From Bifidobacterium catenulatum PV20-2 (lineage in GTDB: Bacteria; Actinomycetota; Actinomycetes; Actinomycetales; Bifidobacteriaceae): 64,000 bases of DNA. A program made the position numbers and the translations under genes. Shown in pieces: positions 39,865-48,998 of this stretch. The notes beneath the pieces were generated by a model. That model was not told where the DNA came from, did no database searches, and saw only the letters and a list, made by a program, of their open reading frames with translations. Numbering within the stretch: the stretch's first letter is position 1; every line of letters begins with the position of its first letter. Where the stretch lies: the NCBI RefSeq assembly GCF_000800455.1, contig NZ_CP007456.1:2108001-2172000 (forward strand), given 5' to 3'.

Positions 39865-41784
39865 TTACATTACCTTCTGAAACATATGGCGCACCTTGTC
39901 CAGGCGGCTGTTTGGACGGCGGGGCTGGATGACCGGCTGACCGACAGCGGCCTGATATCCTTTCAGCTCTGTAAGGCATACGCTCTGCCCGTTGGTGTAA
40001 AAGGCCAGATCAGTACGGTATGCCTGTATACAGCGGGCGGGAATCTCGCCAGTAAAGACAACTTCATCCTTTTTTACCTGGACCGTTTCGATGGTGGCAC
40101 AGTATTTCGGTGCATCATGATAAGCCCTGGAAAGATATTCCCGGGGCGCATAGAGGGTGAAGGAGAGATAAGGTTCCAGCAGTTGCGTCCCTGATTCCTT
40201 CAATGCCTGTTCCAATACAATCGGGGCCAATGAGCGGAAGTCCGCCGGCGTGCTGACCGGACTGTAATAAAGCCCGTATTCAAAGCAAATCTTACAGTCC
40301 GTTACGTTCCAGCCGAACAAGCCCTGCTCCAGCCCGTAACGGATACCATCCCTGACAGCGTTTTGAAAACTCTGGTTCAAGTATCCCAGCGAAACCCGGC
40401 TCTCGTATTGTACACCGGAGCCAAGCGGGAGTGGTGTAACAGACAGTCCGATGGATGCCCAAAACGGGTTGGGCGGCACCTCGATATGGATGGTGTGGCT
40501 GGCTGCTTTGAGCGGCCGCTCCATATAAATGACGGTGGGTTCCTTTACCACTGTTTCAAGCTTGTATTTTTCCGACAGCAAAGCGGAAACAACCTCCAAC
40601 TGCACCCGGCCCAAAAAAGAAAGAATGATCTCATGGGTGATGGAATCCACCTCGCAGCGCAAAAGCGGGTCAGTATCCGCAAGTTGCGTAAGAGCGTCCA
40701 GCAGCCGTTCTCTTTGCGCTGCCGTTTTCGGCGCAATCGACGTCCGCAGCATGGGGAGGGGGTCCTCACGCCACCTTTTACGAGGGAGCCGGGTTGGGTC
40801 CCCTAATACATCGTTTAACCTCACGCTGTCGCTGGGAAGGATAACAATTTCACCCGGATAAGCGGTGTCTGTCCGAACAATTTCCCCTTTGGATGGAATA
40901 CGCATCTCTGTGATTTTCAGCTTTTCTCTCCCGGCCAGGGCCACCGTATCCCGCAGGCGCAGCGTTCCGCTGTATAGCCGTAGATAGACACGCCGCTGGC
41001 CGCAATCTGTATACTCCACCTTGAAAACGCTGCCGCATAGGGCGGCGCTCCCCTGTTCCCCAATCGGTTGGAACAGCCCTGTCACCGCATCCATCAACGG
41101 TTGAATGCCAAGGCCCTTTTTGGCGCTGCCATAATAGACCGGGAACAGGGAGGCGTCTTGAACCCGCTGCTGTTCCTCCCGCGCAAGTTTTTCCCGGCTG
41201 ATTGGTTCTCCTGCGATATACTTTTCCAATAATTCATCGTTATTTTCGATGACCGCATCCCATGCTTCTATGTCGGTATTTTCCTCCAGGACTATTTCCG
41301 GGGACAGCGACACCGTCTGCTTGATGATAATATCGGCGGAGAGCTTATCCCGAACAGACTGAACCACGCTCTGCAAATCAACGCCAGCCTGGTCGATCTT
41401 GTTGATAAAGATAACGGTGGGAATGTTCATTTTCCGCAGGGCATGGAACAGAATACGGGTCTGGGCCTGCACGCCATCTTTAGCGGAGATCACCAAGATG
41501 GCCCCATCTAAAACAGCCAAAGAGCGGTACACCTCCGCCAAAAAATCCATGTGGCCGGGCGTATCCACAATGTTAACTTTACATCTGTGCCACTGGAAGG
41601 AAGTGACTGCCGCTTGAATGGTAATCCCACGCTGCCGCTCCAAAAACATGGTGTCCGTCCTCGTTGTCCCTTTTTCGACGCTCCCCGGTTCTGAAATGGC
41701 TCCGCTGGCATATAGCAGGCTCTCCGTCAAGGTCGTCTTTCCAGCGTCTACATGGGCAAGAATTCCAATATTGATTATTTTCAT
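39865..41784 (-). CDS. tet(W): Tetracycline resistance ribosomal protection protein Tet(W)
   Basis: 639-aa EF-G-like GTPase that removes tetracycline from the ribosome. The G-domain motifs are intact: [12 protein letters not shown] (G1), D-T-P-G-H-M (G3) and N-K-I-D-Q (G4). Length and N-terminus ([11 protein letters not shown]) agree with Tet(W). The ATG at 41784 has GGGAGGAC upstream on the minus strand. That site survives because the target duplication of the IS (TAAAGGGA on this strand) was copied next to the gene. The native promoter and attenuator now lie 1.36 kb upstream, on the other side of the IS, so expression is uncertain. Confidence 0.96.
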   Translation of the reverse strand: MKIINIGILAHVDAGKTTLTESLLYASGAISEPGSVEKGTTRTDTMFLERQRGITIQAAVTSFQWHRCKVNIVDTPGHMDFLAEVYRSLAVLDGAILVISAKDGVQAQTRILFHALRKMNIPTVIFINKIDQAGVDLQSVVQSVRDKLSADIIIKQTVSLSPEIVLEENTDIEAWDAVIENNDELLEKYIAGEPISREKLAREEQQRVQDASLFPVYYGSAKKGLGIQPLMDAVTGLFQPIGEQGSAALCGSVFKVEYTDCGQRRVYLRLYSGTLRLRDTVALAGREKLKITEMRIPSKGEIVRTDTAYPGEIVILPSDSVRLNDVLGDPTRLPRKRWREDPLPMLRTSIAPKTAAQRERLLDALTQLADTDPLLRCEVDSITHEIILSFLGRVQLEVVSALLSEKYKLETVVKEPTVIYMERPLKAASHTIHIEVPPNPFWASIGLSVTPLPLGSGVQYESRVSLGYLNQSFQNAVRDGIRYGLEQGLFGWNVTDCKICFEYGLYYSPVSTPADFRSLAPIVLEQALKESGTQLLEPYLSFTLYAPREYLSRAYHDAPKYCATIETVQVKKDEVVFTGEIPARCIQAYRTDLAFYTNGQSVCLTELKGYQAAVGQPVIQPRRPNSRLDKVRHMFQKVM

Positions 41785-41802
41785 GTGATTGTCCTCCCTT
41801 TA

Positions 41803-43160
41803 GGGTTATTGGCCAAAATGTGTGTCTGGAATTGTCTCTGAGGCCTTGTGCTGCAAGGGTCTGGAGGTATTTGAATGTGATGGAGGGGACTTTCCAGGTC
41901 GGCCAAAATGTGTGTCTGAAACCGGTTGGGACGTCTTATAACAGTAGGCGTGAGGAGCGTTTGAATGTGGTTGTCTGAAAGGTATGAGAATTCCTCTGTG
42001 TCCCGGATGTCACACCACGATGAAGAAGAACGGAAAGACCTCGGCCGGTAGGACGCGCTGGCGGTGCAAGGATCCCGGCTGCGGTAGCTCGCTGTCGCGC
42101 GGCTATGATCGGCGGGCGGCGGATCTGGAGACGTCGCTGCGCTGGTTGTTGTCCAAGCAAAGCCAGGCCGAGTATGCGATCCCGGCGCGCACGCTGCGCC
42201 GGATGAACGAGTTGTTATGGAGCCTGTGGCCGCCGGTTCCGCTGGTCGACGAGGTGTATGACGTGGTGCATTTGGACGGTATTCACTTGCATCGGGATGC
42301 GGTCGTGTTGATAGCGATCGCCTGCGGGCATGTGATCGGCTGGTACGTCGCCAAAAGCGAGACCGCTGCCGCGTGGGCTCATCTCATGGCCAGGATCGCC
42401 CCGCCACTGGCGGTGGTGGTCGACGGGGGCGGTGGCATTCTGAAGGCATTGCGCGAGCACTGGCCTGATACCAAGGTGCAGCGGTGCTTGTTTCACGTGT
42501 GCATGAACATCACCCAGCTCACCGGAATCAAGCCAAGGTCCGAGGCAGGCAAACAACTGCGGAAGATTGCTGTCGCCTTGAGCCGCGTGACGGACACGGA
42601 TGCCGCGGCCGCATGGCTCGCCTCCTACAACCAGTGGGAGCAAACGTACGACGCGTTCCTTGACGAGAAGAGCACGTACGCGGACGGTACCATAGCCGAC
42701 CAGCACCAACGCCTCGTCAAAGCCAAACGCATGATCCGCAGACGTATCCGCGAGAACCACCTGTTCACGTTCCTGGAACCACCCAAGGGTTGCACCACGC
42801 CGATCCCAGCGACGAACAACCTCATCGAGTCATGGAACGGGCGGATCCGCGACATGCTCCGCCACCACCGGGGATTAAGCCTGTTGCGCCGAATCAAGGC
42901 GATCTGCTGGTGGTGTTATCAACACACCCGACAGCCCAAACCAGCCTCATGGCTCATAACCAACGCCATCAGTGACCAGCAGATCGAGGAACTCTACCGC
43001 AAAGCATGGGAACACAGCCCACAAGGCGCATACGAAACCTACGGCATCCCCAACCGGTACGGCACCGGCATCGACTGGAACGAATTCCACACCCGCGTAA
43101 AATACCCCAACACCACCGACTAACCCCATACCACCAGACACACATTTTGGCCAATAACCC
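41803..43160 (+). mobile_element. IS1249-group (IS256 family) insertion sequence, copy 2
   Basis: 1358 bp, perfect terminal repeats as in copy 1, flanked by the 8-bp target duplication TCCCTTTA (41795-41802 and 43161-43168). It is inserted in the tet(W) 5' untranslated region, 18 bp before the start codon, in the orientation opposite to tet(W). The internal copy of the terminal motif is at 41901-41918. Confidence 0.95.
41984..43123 (+). CDS. IS1249-group transposase (copy 2)
   Basis: 379 aa, the same amino-acid sequence as the transposase at 15858-16997, with the same zinc ribbon and D98/D147/E282 triad. It is transcribed away from tet(W). The identity of the two copies points to a recent transposition event. 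Confidence 0.92.
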   Translation: MRIPLCPGCHTTMKKNGKTSAGRTRWRCKDPGCGSSLSRGYDRRAADLETSLRWLLSKQSQAEYAIPARTLRRMNELLWSLWPPVPLVDEVYDVVHLDGIHLHRDAVVLIAIACGHVIGWYVAKSETAAAWAHLMARIAPPLAVVVDGGGGILKALREHWPDTKVQRCLFHVCMNITQLTGIKPRSEAGKQLRKIAVALSRVTDTDAAAAWLASYNQWEQTYDAFLDEKSTYADGTIADQHQRLVKAKRMIRRRIRENHLFTFLEPPKGCTTPIPATNNLIESWNGRIRDMLRHHRGLSLLRRIKAICWWCYQHTRQPKPASWLITNAISDQQIEELYRKAWEHSPQGAYETYGIPNRYGTGIDWNEFHTRVKYPNTTD

Positions 43161-43183
43161 TCCCTTTACAGCCCCAAAGGGCA

Positions 43184-43221
43184 TAAAAATCCCCAGCAGT
43201 AAAATACTTTTACCACTGGGG
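43184..43221 (-). terminator. tet(W) transcription attenuator hairpin
   Basis: CCCCAGTGGTAAAAGTA... pairs with ...TTTTACTGCTGGGG on the minus strand, followed by ATTTTTATG. It is the same arrangement as the tet(M)-type attenuator. It is intact but separated from tet(W) by the IS. Confidence 0.85.
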
Positions 43222-43391
43222 ATTATAAGTTGCGGACATACACATATACAGCATACACCTGTTTGTGATTGCTGTTTTTGGGGATATGTCAAAATTGATA
43301 AGGCAAAAGTATTCTTGAATTGGGTACAAAAAACTAAGCCCCTACAAAAGGAGCTATCATAATCCTTTGTTCCCACTATTTGATTATAGTT

Positions 43392-43415
43392 TTATTTAAG
43401 AATACCTTGCCGCAT
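43392..43415 (-). CDS. tet(W) leader peptide (M-R-Q-G-I-L-K)
   Basis: A seven-codon ORF with a strong AAAAGGAG site upstream, just downstream of the promoter. The peptide and its position match the leader of Tn916-type tet(M) attenuation systems. In that model, ribosome stalling or tetracycline-dependent translation alters the downstream hairpin. Confidence 0.7.
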   Translation of the reverse strand: MRQGILK

Positions 43416-43443
43416 ATTTTTTACTCCTTTTCTGGATTAAATC

Positions 43444-43472
43444 ATTGTATCACATCAGTTTTAGGAAAGCAA
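43444..43472 (-). promoter_or_regulatory. tet(W) promoter
   Basis: -35 TTGCTT (43467-43472) and -10 TACAAT (43444-43449) on the minus strand with a 17-bp spacer, about 30 nt upstream of the leader peptide start. Confidence 0.75.
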
Positions 43473-43679
43473 GTACCTAAAAGAAATTTTTCTTCCCCTT
43501 ATATGTAACAATCATACCGGCTTCCTAGCGTTCAGAATGTTTTCTGCTGTCTGCTGTGGTGTTTGGTTGGAATTGTCCAACCAAAAGCCGATCCGTGGTG
43601 TTGTCTGCATTTTACTAAATACAAATTCAATGTATACAGAAAGATATAAGGAGTGGGAGGGATTCCGCCGTAGTTGGCA

Positions 43680-43715
43680 TTGTAGGAAAATCCAAAAGTT
43701 TAGATTTTCCCACAA
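43680..43715. repeat. Inverted repeat near the cassette end
   Basis: TTGTAGGAAAATC pairs with GATTTTCCCACAA. A further hairpin GGTTGGA/TCCAACC lies at about 43564-43581. No gene is evident between the tet(W) promoter and the exporter fragment. Confidence 0.55.
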
Positions 43716-43790
43716 TGCTTATCTTTTGGTCTTTGGTTCGGAATAGTGTAGTGCTGGCGGTCTATCTCTTGTTTTCGGTTGCTTGCTTCC

Positions 43791-44576
43791 TTACCGTACA
43801 TGAGCATCAAGCCACGGCATGTATTTGCGGCTGTTGTAAGCCTGAGCCATGTTGCGTTGCATGTAATCGTCGTTGCGTTCGTCGAATTTTTCGGTTTCGT
43901 ACGGTTCGCGTACGAACGCTTTGACCACGCGGTTGCCTTCGATGTTTTCTTCGACCATCGAATTCATTTCGGCGAGCGAATTGCGGATGGCGAAGAACAG
44001 CGGTCTTGCGTGCGTGGAAAGTCCGCGCGTAAGAATGAAAATGAACGGCGTGACGCATGCGAGCGCGAGTGCGAGACGCCAGTCGATGGTGAACATCATG
44101 GCGAGCGCGCCGACGAACATGACCACGCAGTCGAGCACCTGGTAGCTCACCCAGCTCAACGCGTGACGGATGGCGTCGGTGTCGGAGGTCATGCGGCTCA
44201 TAATGTCGCCGGTGCGTGTGTGGTTGAAATATGTGAAGTCAAGTTCGTGCAGTTTCTCGTATTCGTCGCTGACGAGACGAAATACGGAGTTCTGTCCGAA
44301 ACGTTCCATCCACATTTGATAGCCGTAGCGTGAGGCGACGCGCACGATGGTGAACACGATCATCATGATGCACAGTCGTGTCAGTTCGTCGACGTGTCCT
44401 TGCACGATCACACGATCCACAATGAGGCCCGACAATAGCGGAATGATGAGAGCCATGGTGTTGTTGACGCAGAATAGCACTATCGCGCCGGCAACTCGCG
44501 GCAGGTCGGGTTTGCAGTATGGCAGGATCCATTTGAGGTTGCCTGCTTCTGTATTTCGATTCGGATCGACGTACAT
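43791..44576 (-). pseudogene. ABC exporter, 5' part (interrupted by tet(W) cassette)
   Basis: The ATG at 44576 follows AAGGA. It encodes about 258 native residues of the membrane domain (L-K-W-I-L-P-Y-C-K-P-D, first four to five helices, E-E-N-I-E-G-N-R-V-V-K-A-F coupling region). The frame ends in foreign codons H-V-R-stop at 43791. It continues conceptually into 39657-38491. Together the two parts make a standard half-transporter of about 650 residues. Confidence 0.9.
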
Positions 44577-44975
44577 ACGTAGCGTTCCTTCAGATTGTTT
44601 GCTTGGGTATTTAGGTTTTCGTGGGCTGTTGTTGCGTTGATTCGTTGCTCTTACGGCTGTTCGTTGCCGTTACGATTCACGTCCGTCGTTCGTCGAGCGT
44701 CCCGTTGCCGTCTCTCTCGGTCGAAACCCCTGTTCGGATTCGCAAACGCGACTCATTCTATGCGAACCGTTTTTCGATGCAACGTAGGTGATTTCGGCGT
44801 GTCGCAATCGCAGTAAAATCAACACATGCATCGTTGCATAAATTCGCTGTGAACGCAATGAAATATGGATGATTGCGGTAGCGCTTTCCGTATCGAACCG
44901 GTACGATATATCGAAGTGCGGCATTCCGACGACGGCAACGACCGCAATCGTATGAAAAATCACGAAAGGACGGCA
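44577..44975. promoter_or_regulatory. Divergent promoter region
   Basis: About 400 bp between the exporter gene (minus) and the esterase-like hydrolase (plus). It must hold both promoters. I see no clear operator, hairpin or small gene. Confidence 0.4.
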
Positions 44976-46073
44976 ATGATGGCGGATGAACAGGCGATCA
45001 TCGCGCAATATGCGGAAAAATATGGTCTTACCGACGAGATGATCAAGCATGCGGAACGTTGGACGGAAACCGACGGCGATCTTGCGGGACTTTCCGAAAA
45101 GCGAGTCCGCGGCATTCTTGACCTGCGTTTCAGCGCGATCGCGGTTGACACCCCACGTTCCGAGCTGTGGCATACTCCGGACACGATCGATGTGATCGAG
45201 GACCTTCCATACCTGCCTGACGGCGGTTACGATACGGAAGCCGGACAGTGCCGCGGACACTTGCTCGATCTGTATCTGCCGCATGATGCTGTACTGCGCG
45301 CCGGGCATACGACACCGGTGTACATCGATATACATGGCGGCGGTTTCACCTATGGATATAAGGAACTGAACCGCAATTTCAACGTGCATCTGGCCGATAT
45401 GGGATTCGCCGTGTTCTCACTGAATTACCGCCCGGCTCCGCAGACCGATCTGAAGGGTCAGCTGGCGGATGTGCAAGCGGCATTGCGTTGGATCAAGGCG
45501 CATTTGGCCGATTATCCGGTCAATCCGAACGCCGTGTTCCTCACCGGCGATTCAGCCGGCGGCGCATTGACCATGCTGACGCTGGCAATCGAGAACAGCG
45601 CCGAAGCTGCGGCCGCGTTTGGTATTGACGAGCCTTCGGGCATCGGTTTCGCCGGCGCGGCTCCGGTGTGCGGCGTGTACGGCTTGGCTTCCAAGCAGGC
45701 CGCCGACGAAGCCGGCTTGGGCGCTACCGCGTTCACACCCGATACGCGAATCGCGCTCGATGAAGCTCTTGGCACGGAATTCTTCGCCGGCCTCGAAGCG
45801 GCCGATCCGCAATTCCTCACCGCGGAAGGACTCGTCAACAACGTTGATCTGCCGCCGTTGTTCATCACCACCTGCAGCGACGATTTTCTGGAGGCAGACA
45901 ATCTGGCGCTTGCCACGGCCCTATCGCGCAAGGGAGCCGATTTCGAACTGTTCGACCCGAAAGCGGGCCGTCACGAAGCATTGGGGCACGTGTTCGTGAT
46001 CGGCATGCCATGGCTGACGGCCAGCGTGGATTGCCTCGAACGCATCCGTGATTTTTCATATGACCGCTGCTGA
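44976..46073 (+). CDS. Alpha/beta hydrolase (HSL/BD-FAE-type esterase)
   Basis: 365 aa. Start ATG-ATG at 44976 with AAAGGA upstream; the frame is open further but without a ribosome binding site. Oxyanion-hole motif D-I-H-G-G-G-F-T-Y-G, nucleophile elbow G-D-S-A-G-G (Ser), a probable acid in C-S-D-D-F-L-E-A-D and His in A-L-G-H-V-F. No signal peptide, so it is cytosolic. The family hydrolyses short acyl esters, often from deacetylation of sugars or drugs; the substrate is unknown. The N-terminal helical region of about 90 residues is probably a lid. Confidence 0.85.
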   Translation: MMADEQAIIAQYAEKYGLTDEMIKHAERWTETDGDLAGLSEKRVRGILDLRFSAIAVDTPRSELWHTPDTIDVIEDLPYLPDGGYDTEAGQCRGHLLDLYLPHDAVLRAGHTTPVYIDIHGGGFTYGYKELNRNFNVHLADMGFAVFSLNYRPAPQTDLKGQLADVQAALRWIKAHLADYPVNPNAVFLTGDSAGGALTMLTLAIENSAEAAAAFGIDEPSGIGFAGAAPVCGVYGLASKQAADEAGLGATAFTPDTRIALDEALGTEFFAGLEAADPQFLTAEGLVNNVDLPPLFITTCSDDFLEADNLALATALSRKGADFELFDPKAGRHEALGHVFVIGMPWLTASVDCLERIRDFSYDRC

Positions 46074-46502
46074 ATCACAAACGCCAACCAGTGACCACGC
46101 ATAATCACAGACCGCCAACGGTCGGCCATACGCCAACAGGCGCGTGACCGACCGTTTCTTTTCATGCGCCTTTTACGCAACCGGAAAACACCAATCGCAA
46201 TCACATGAATCCTGTTCAGAAAAGAAGAAAGCCGGCGGAGAGAAAGGCCGCCGGCTGAGAGAGAAGAGAGAAGAAGGGTTCAGTTATGGGGTTCTTCGGG
46301 AACCTCGCCAGCTGCCGTAACCGCTGACATGTTCTATATAACCGCCCAAGTCTTGGAAGAATGATGCGTGTTCCTGTCAATTCGCTGGGAAAAATGTATC
46401 GGACATGTAAGCGGAACATACACATTCGTGAATTCCGTCGAATGATCGCAACATTACTTCCGATTTGCCCAATCGCACGTCCATATCACTCACCCACTCT
46501 GT
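46074..46502. other. Intergenic region with minus-strand terminator
   Basis: Contains GCCGGCGG/CCGCCGGC (46231-46255) with a T/C-rich tail on the minus strand, which looks like an intrinsic terminator although no convincing minus-strand gene precedes it. A 78-codon minus-strand frame (46613-46377) is mainly the translation of the 39-bp repeats. Confidence 0.45.
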
Positions 46503-46611
46503 AAAATCGTCCATTTCACTGGACGATTCTGCATTTCCCGCAAAATCATCCAGTAAAATGGACAATTCTGCAAAAAACGCAAAATCATCCATTTCACTGG
46601 ACGTTTTCGAC
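46503..46611. repeat. Three 39-bp-period palindromic repeats upstream of the DUF4143 ATPase
   Basis: Units begin at 46503, 46542 and 46581. Each contains a 31-bp conserved block AAAATC-TCC-(8 bp)-GGAC-ATT with dyad symmetry (for example ATCGTCC/GGACGAT). The middle unit carries its centre in the reverse orientation. They end 48 bp before the start codon of the ATPase, a position suited to operators. Confidence 0.75.
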
Positions 46612-46658
46612 ATATCATGGATAACATCAACATCATTTCAACAGGGCAGAGGTTCCAC

Positions 46659-47864
46659 ATGGTCACCAGTGAGCTTATCGAGCGACCGCAGTACACCGAT
46701 TGGCTTCAACGGTGGAAAGATCGGGATGTCATCAAGGTGATCACCGGTCTGCGACGTTGCGGAAAATCCATGGTTTTAGAGCTTTTCCGCCGTTCGCTGG
46801 TTGCGGAAGGCATTGCAGAAAGCCGTATCATCTCCATTAATTTCGAATCTCTCGACGCACACTATCCAACCGATTACCAGTCTTTATACGATTACATCGT
46901 TGAGAGACTGCAGCCGAACTGCACCAACTATGTTTTTCTCGACGAAGTACAGCACGTCGAACATTTCGAAAAAGCTGCGGACGGACTGTACGTGCGCGAT
47001 GACGTCGATTTGTATATCACCGGATCGAACGCAAATCTGCTTTCCAGCGAATTGGCAACACTCCTCACCGGACGATATGTCGAACTTAAGATGCTGCCAC
47101 TGTCTTTCTCGGAATACCGAAATGCATTGCAATCAACAGCAAATGACAATGCGCTGTTCGACCGGTATCTCACATATGGAGGACTCCCCTACGTCACGCA
47201 GCTCACCGAAGATCGGGACATCGCCGACTATTTGGGAGGCGTGTTCAACACCATTCTTGTAGCGGACATCGCACAGCGGAACCCCCGTATGGATATGCGG
47301 GCATTCAACGATGTAGCTGCATTCCTCGCCGACAATGTAGGTAATCTTGCATCACTGAAAAGCATGTCCGGAGGCCTCGCCGCAAGCGGCCGCCGCATTT
47401 CCCCCACCACAATCAGCGGGTATATCGAAGAAATGGTTCGTAATTACCTACTTTTCGAAGCAACCAGATACGACCTGCAAGGCAAAGCGTATCTGCATAG
47501 CGAATCCAAATATTATTTGGGCGATATGGGATTTCGATTCTGGCTGCTTGGCAAAAGGCAAGGCGACCTCGGACACCGCATCGAAAACGTGATCTACTTG
47601 GAATTGCTGCGACGGTACAGCACCGTTTCGGTCGGCAAGCTTCGGGGCGGAGAAATCGATTTCGTCGTATCCGATGCCAACGGCCCGCACTACTATCAGG
47701 TTTCGCAAACCGTGCTTGACGAGTCGACACTTGCGCGGGAACTGGCACCATTGCAGACGGTGCGCGACAATCACCCCAAGACGCTGCTCACTCTAGATAC
47801 CGTCGGTCTCGGCGACTACCAAGGCATTCAACACCGTAACATCCTCGACTGGCTGCTCGAGTAG
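46659..47864 (+). CDS. AAA ATPase with DUF4143 domain
   Basis: 401 aa. The ATG at 46659 with AGAGG upstream is preferred to the in-frame ATG at 46617. Walker A is G-L-R-R-C-G-K-S (residues 30-37). Walker B is Y-V-F-L-D-E-V-Q-H, with V-D-L-Y-I-T-G-S-N-A-N-L-L-S-S-E as sensor. The C-terminal DUF4143 (restriction-endonuclease-like) part includes G-E-I-D-F-V-V-S-D. The family is very common in gut bacteria; its role is unsettled, with nucleic-acid or defence-related ideas. The three palindromic repeats upstream suggest dedicated regulation. Confidence 0.88.
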   Translation: MVTSELIERPQYTDWLQRWKDRDVIKVITGLRRCGKSMVLELFRRSLVAEGIAESRIISINFESLDAHYPTDYQSLYDYIVERLQPNCTNYVFLDEVQHVEHFEKAADGLYVRDDVDLYITGSNANLLSSELATLLTGRYVELKMLPLSFSEYRNALQSTANDNALFDRYLTYGGLPYVTQLTEDRDIADYLGGVFNTILVADIAQRNPRMDMRAFNDVAAFLADNVGNLASLKSMSGGLAASGRRISPTTISGYIEEMVRNYLLFEATRYDLQGKAYLHSESKYYLGDMGFRFWLLGKRQGDLGHRIENVIYLELLRRYSTVSVGKLRGGEIDFVVSDANGPHYYQVSQTVLDESTLARELAPLQTVRDNHPKTLLTLDTVGLGDYQGIQHRNILDWLLE

Positions 47865-47975
47865 GACGCACTCTCCCGACTGCACAATTTGCGCCCACGG
47901 ATCACAAGGTACGAAAAATAGCGGGACCAAATAGTTCCTGCATAGCGTGCGCCGTGTTCCACCTATGATGGATAT

Positions 47976-48797
47976 ATGAAATATTTCGAATATGAAATTT
48001 CCGGTATCGACGGCAGCGCAGCGAAATTCGTCGAATATTGCCTTGATAACAGTGAAGAAATCGTTCCCGATCGTGTGCGTCCGTCCGTTCTCGTGATTCC
48101 GGGCGGCGGTTACGAAATGACGTCGGATCGCGAGGCCGAGCCGATTGCAATGCAGTTTCTGGCGGCAGGATTCAACGCTTTTGTGCTGCGATATTCGGTG
48201 AAGCCTTCCGTTTTTCCAGTTGCGCTTTTGGAAGCCGCTGATGCGATGAAGATGATTCGCGAGCATGCAGCCGAATGGCATGTTGATCCGGAAGCGATTG
48301 CCGTGATCGGTTTTTCCGCAGGTGGTCATCTGGCTGCGAATCTCGCCACGTCCGCCAGCGACGACGTGCTCGCCGCCCATGGTTACGATCCGGATGCGGT
48401 GCGCCCGAATGGTTTGATGCTTGCCTATCCGGTGATCACGTCCGGCCCGCTCGCGCATCGCGGCAGTTTCGACTCGCTGCTTGGCGAGCGACGCAACGAT
48501 CCGGAAGCGCTCGAATCCGTATCGATCGAACGCCATATCGACACCAAAACACCGCCGGTGTTCGTATGGCACACCGTTCCCGACGAAACCGTGCCATACG
48601 AAAACACACTGATGCTGATCGACGCTTGCAAGAAAGCCGGAGTCAGCATCGAAGCGCACCTATTCCCGCAAGGCGGGCATGGACTGTCGTTGGGCACTGC
48701 GGAAACCGCATGGCAGGGCGTCAGCGGCATCGAACCGAGCATGCAGATCTGGACGCAACTGGCTGTCGCGTGGATACGTAGAACGTTTGCACGATAA
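47976..48797 (+). CDS. Alpha/beta hydrolase (carbohydrate acetylesterase-like)
   Basis: 273-aa cytosolic hydrolase. Motifs: V-I-P-G-G-G-Y (oxyanion hole), G-F-S-A-G-G-H (Ser nucleophile), V-P-D-E-T-V-P-Y (Asp/Glu) and Q-G-G-H-G-L-S-L (His). The pattern is that of acetyl-xylan or other sugar acetylesterases such as the BD-FAE/Axe-like group. It follows the DUF4143 gene on the same strand with a 110-nt gap, so it is probably independently transcribed. Confidence 0.85.
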   Translation: MKYFEYEISGIDGSAAKFVEYCLDNSEEIVPDRVRPSVLVIPGGGYEMTSDREAEPIAMQFLAAGFNAFVLRYSVKPSVFPVALLEAADAMKMIREHAAEWHVDPEAIAVIGFSAGGHLAANLATSASDDVLAAHGYDPDAVRPNGLMLAYPVITSGPLAHRGSFDSLLGERRNDPEALESVSIERHIDTKTPPVFVWHTVPDETVPYENTLMLIDACKKAGVSIEAHLFPQGGHGLSLGTAETAWQGVSGIEPSMQIWTQLAVAWIRRTFAR

Positions 48798-48875
48798 TCA
48801 ACGCAGCAGATACCGTGATATCTAACCCCGTCTGCGCAAGTCGCATTTCCCACCTACGCAACCCGCACCCTGCGT

Positions 48876-48917
48876 CTGCACAACCCACAAAATCGGGTTA
48901 AAACCCGGGTTGTGCAG
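48876..48917. terminator. Bidirectional hairpin between convergent genes
   Basis: CTGCACAACCC pairs with GGGTTGTGCAG, with an inner GGGTT/AACCC. It lies between the esterase gene (plus) and the GH172 gene (minus). Confidence 0.6.
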
Positions 48918-48998
48918 GCACAGAACGCAAGTCATGCAGACAGCACAACACCCCGAACCGACCGAATAGAACGAAAATCGTAAGTTCGGGGGCAAAAA

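Larger units (their letters stand above)
39660..43795. mobile_element. tet(W) cassette inserted in an ABC exporter gene
   Basis: Low-G+C DNA between the two halves of the exporter gene. It carries tet(W) with its promoter, leader peptide, attenuator and terminator, and contains a secondary IS (41803-43160). Without the IS the cassette is about 2.8 kb. No transposase or integrase of its own is visible. The boundaries, placed where the exporter reading frame is lost, are accurate to about 10 bp, and I could not define a target duplication. Confidence 0.8.

Noticed and set aside
41803..41990. Outward promoter in the IS that could drive tet(W)
   Set aside because: Only poor matches (for example TTCAAA ... 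TATAAG with 19-bp spacing); not strong enough to list as a feature.
44670..45389. 239-codon frame on the minus strand
   Set aside because: Antisense of the alpha/beta hydrolase at 44976-46073, which has HGGG and GDSAGG motifs.
46503..46611. Possible CRISPR array
   Set aside because: Gaps between the 31-bp units are only 8 bp and there are just three units.
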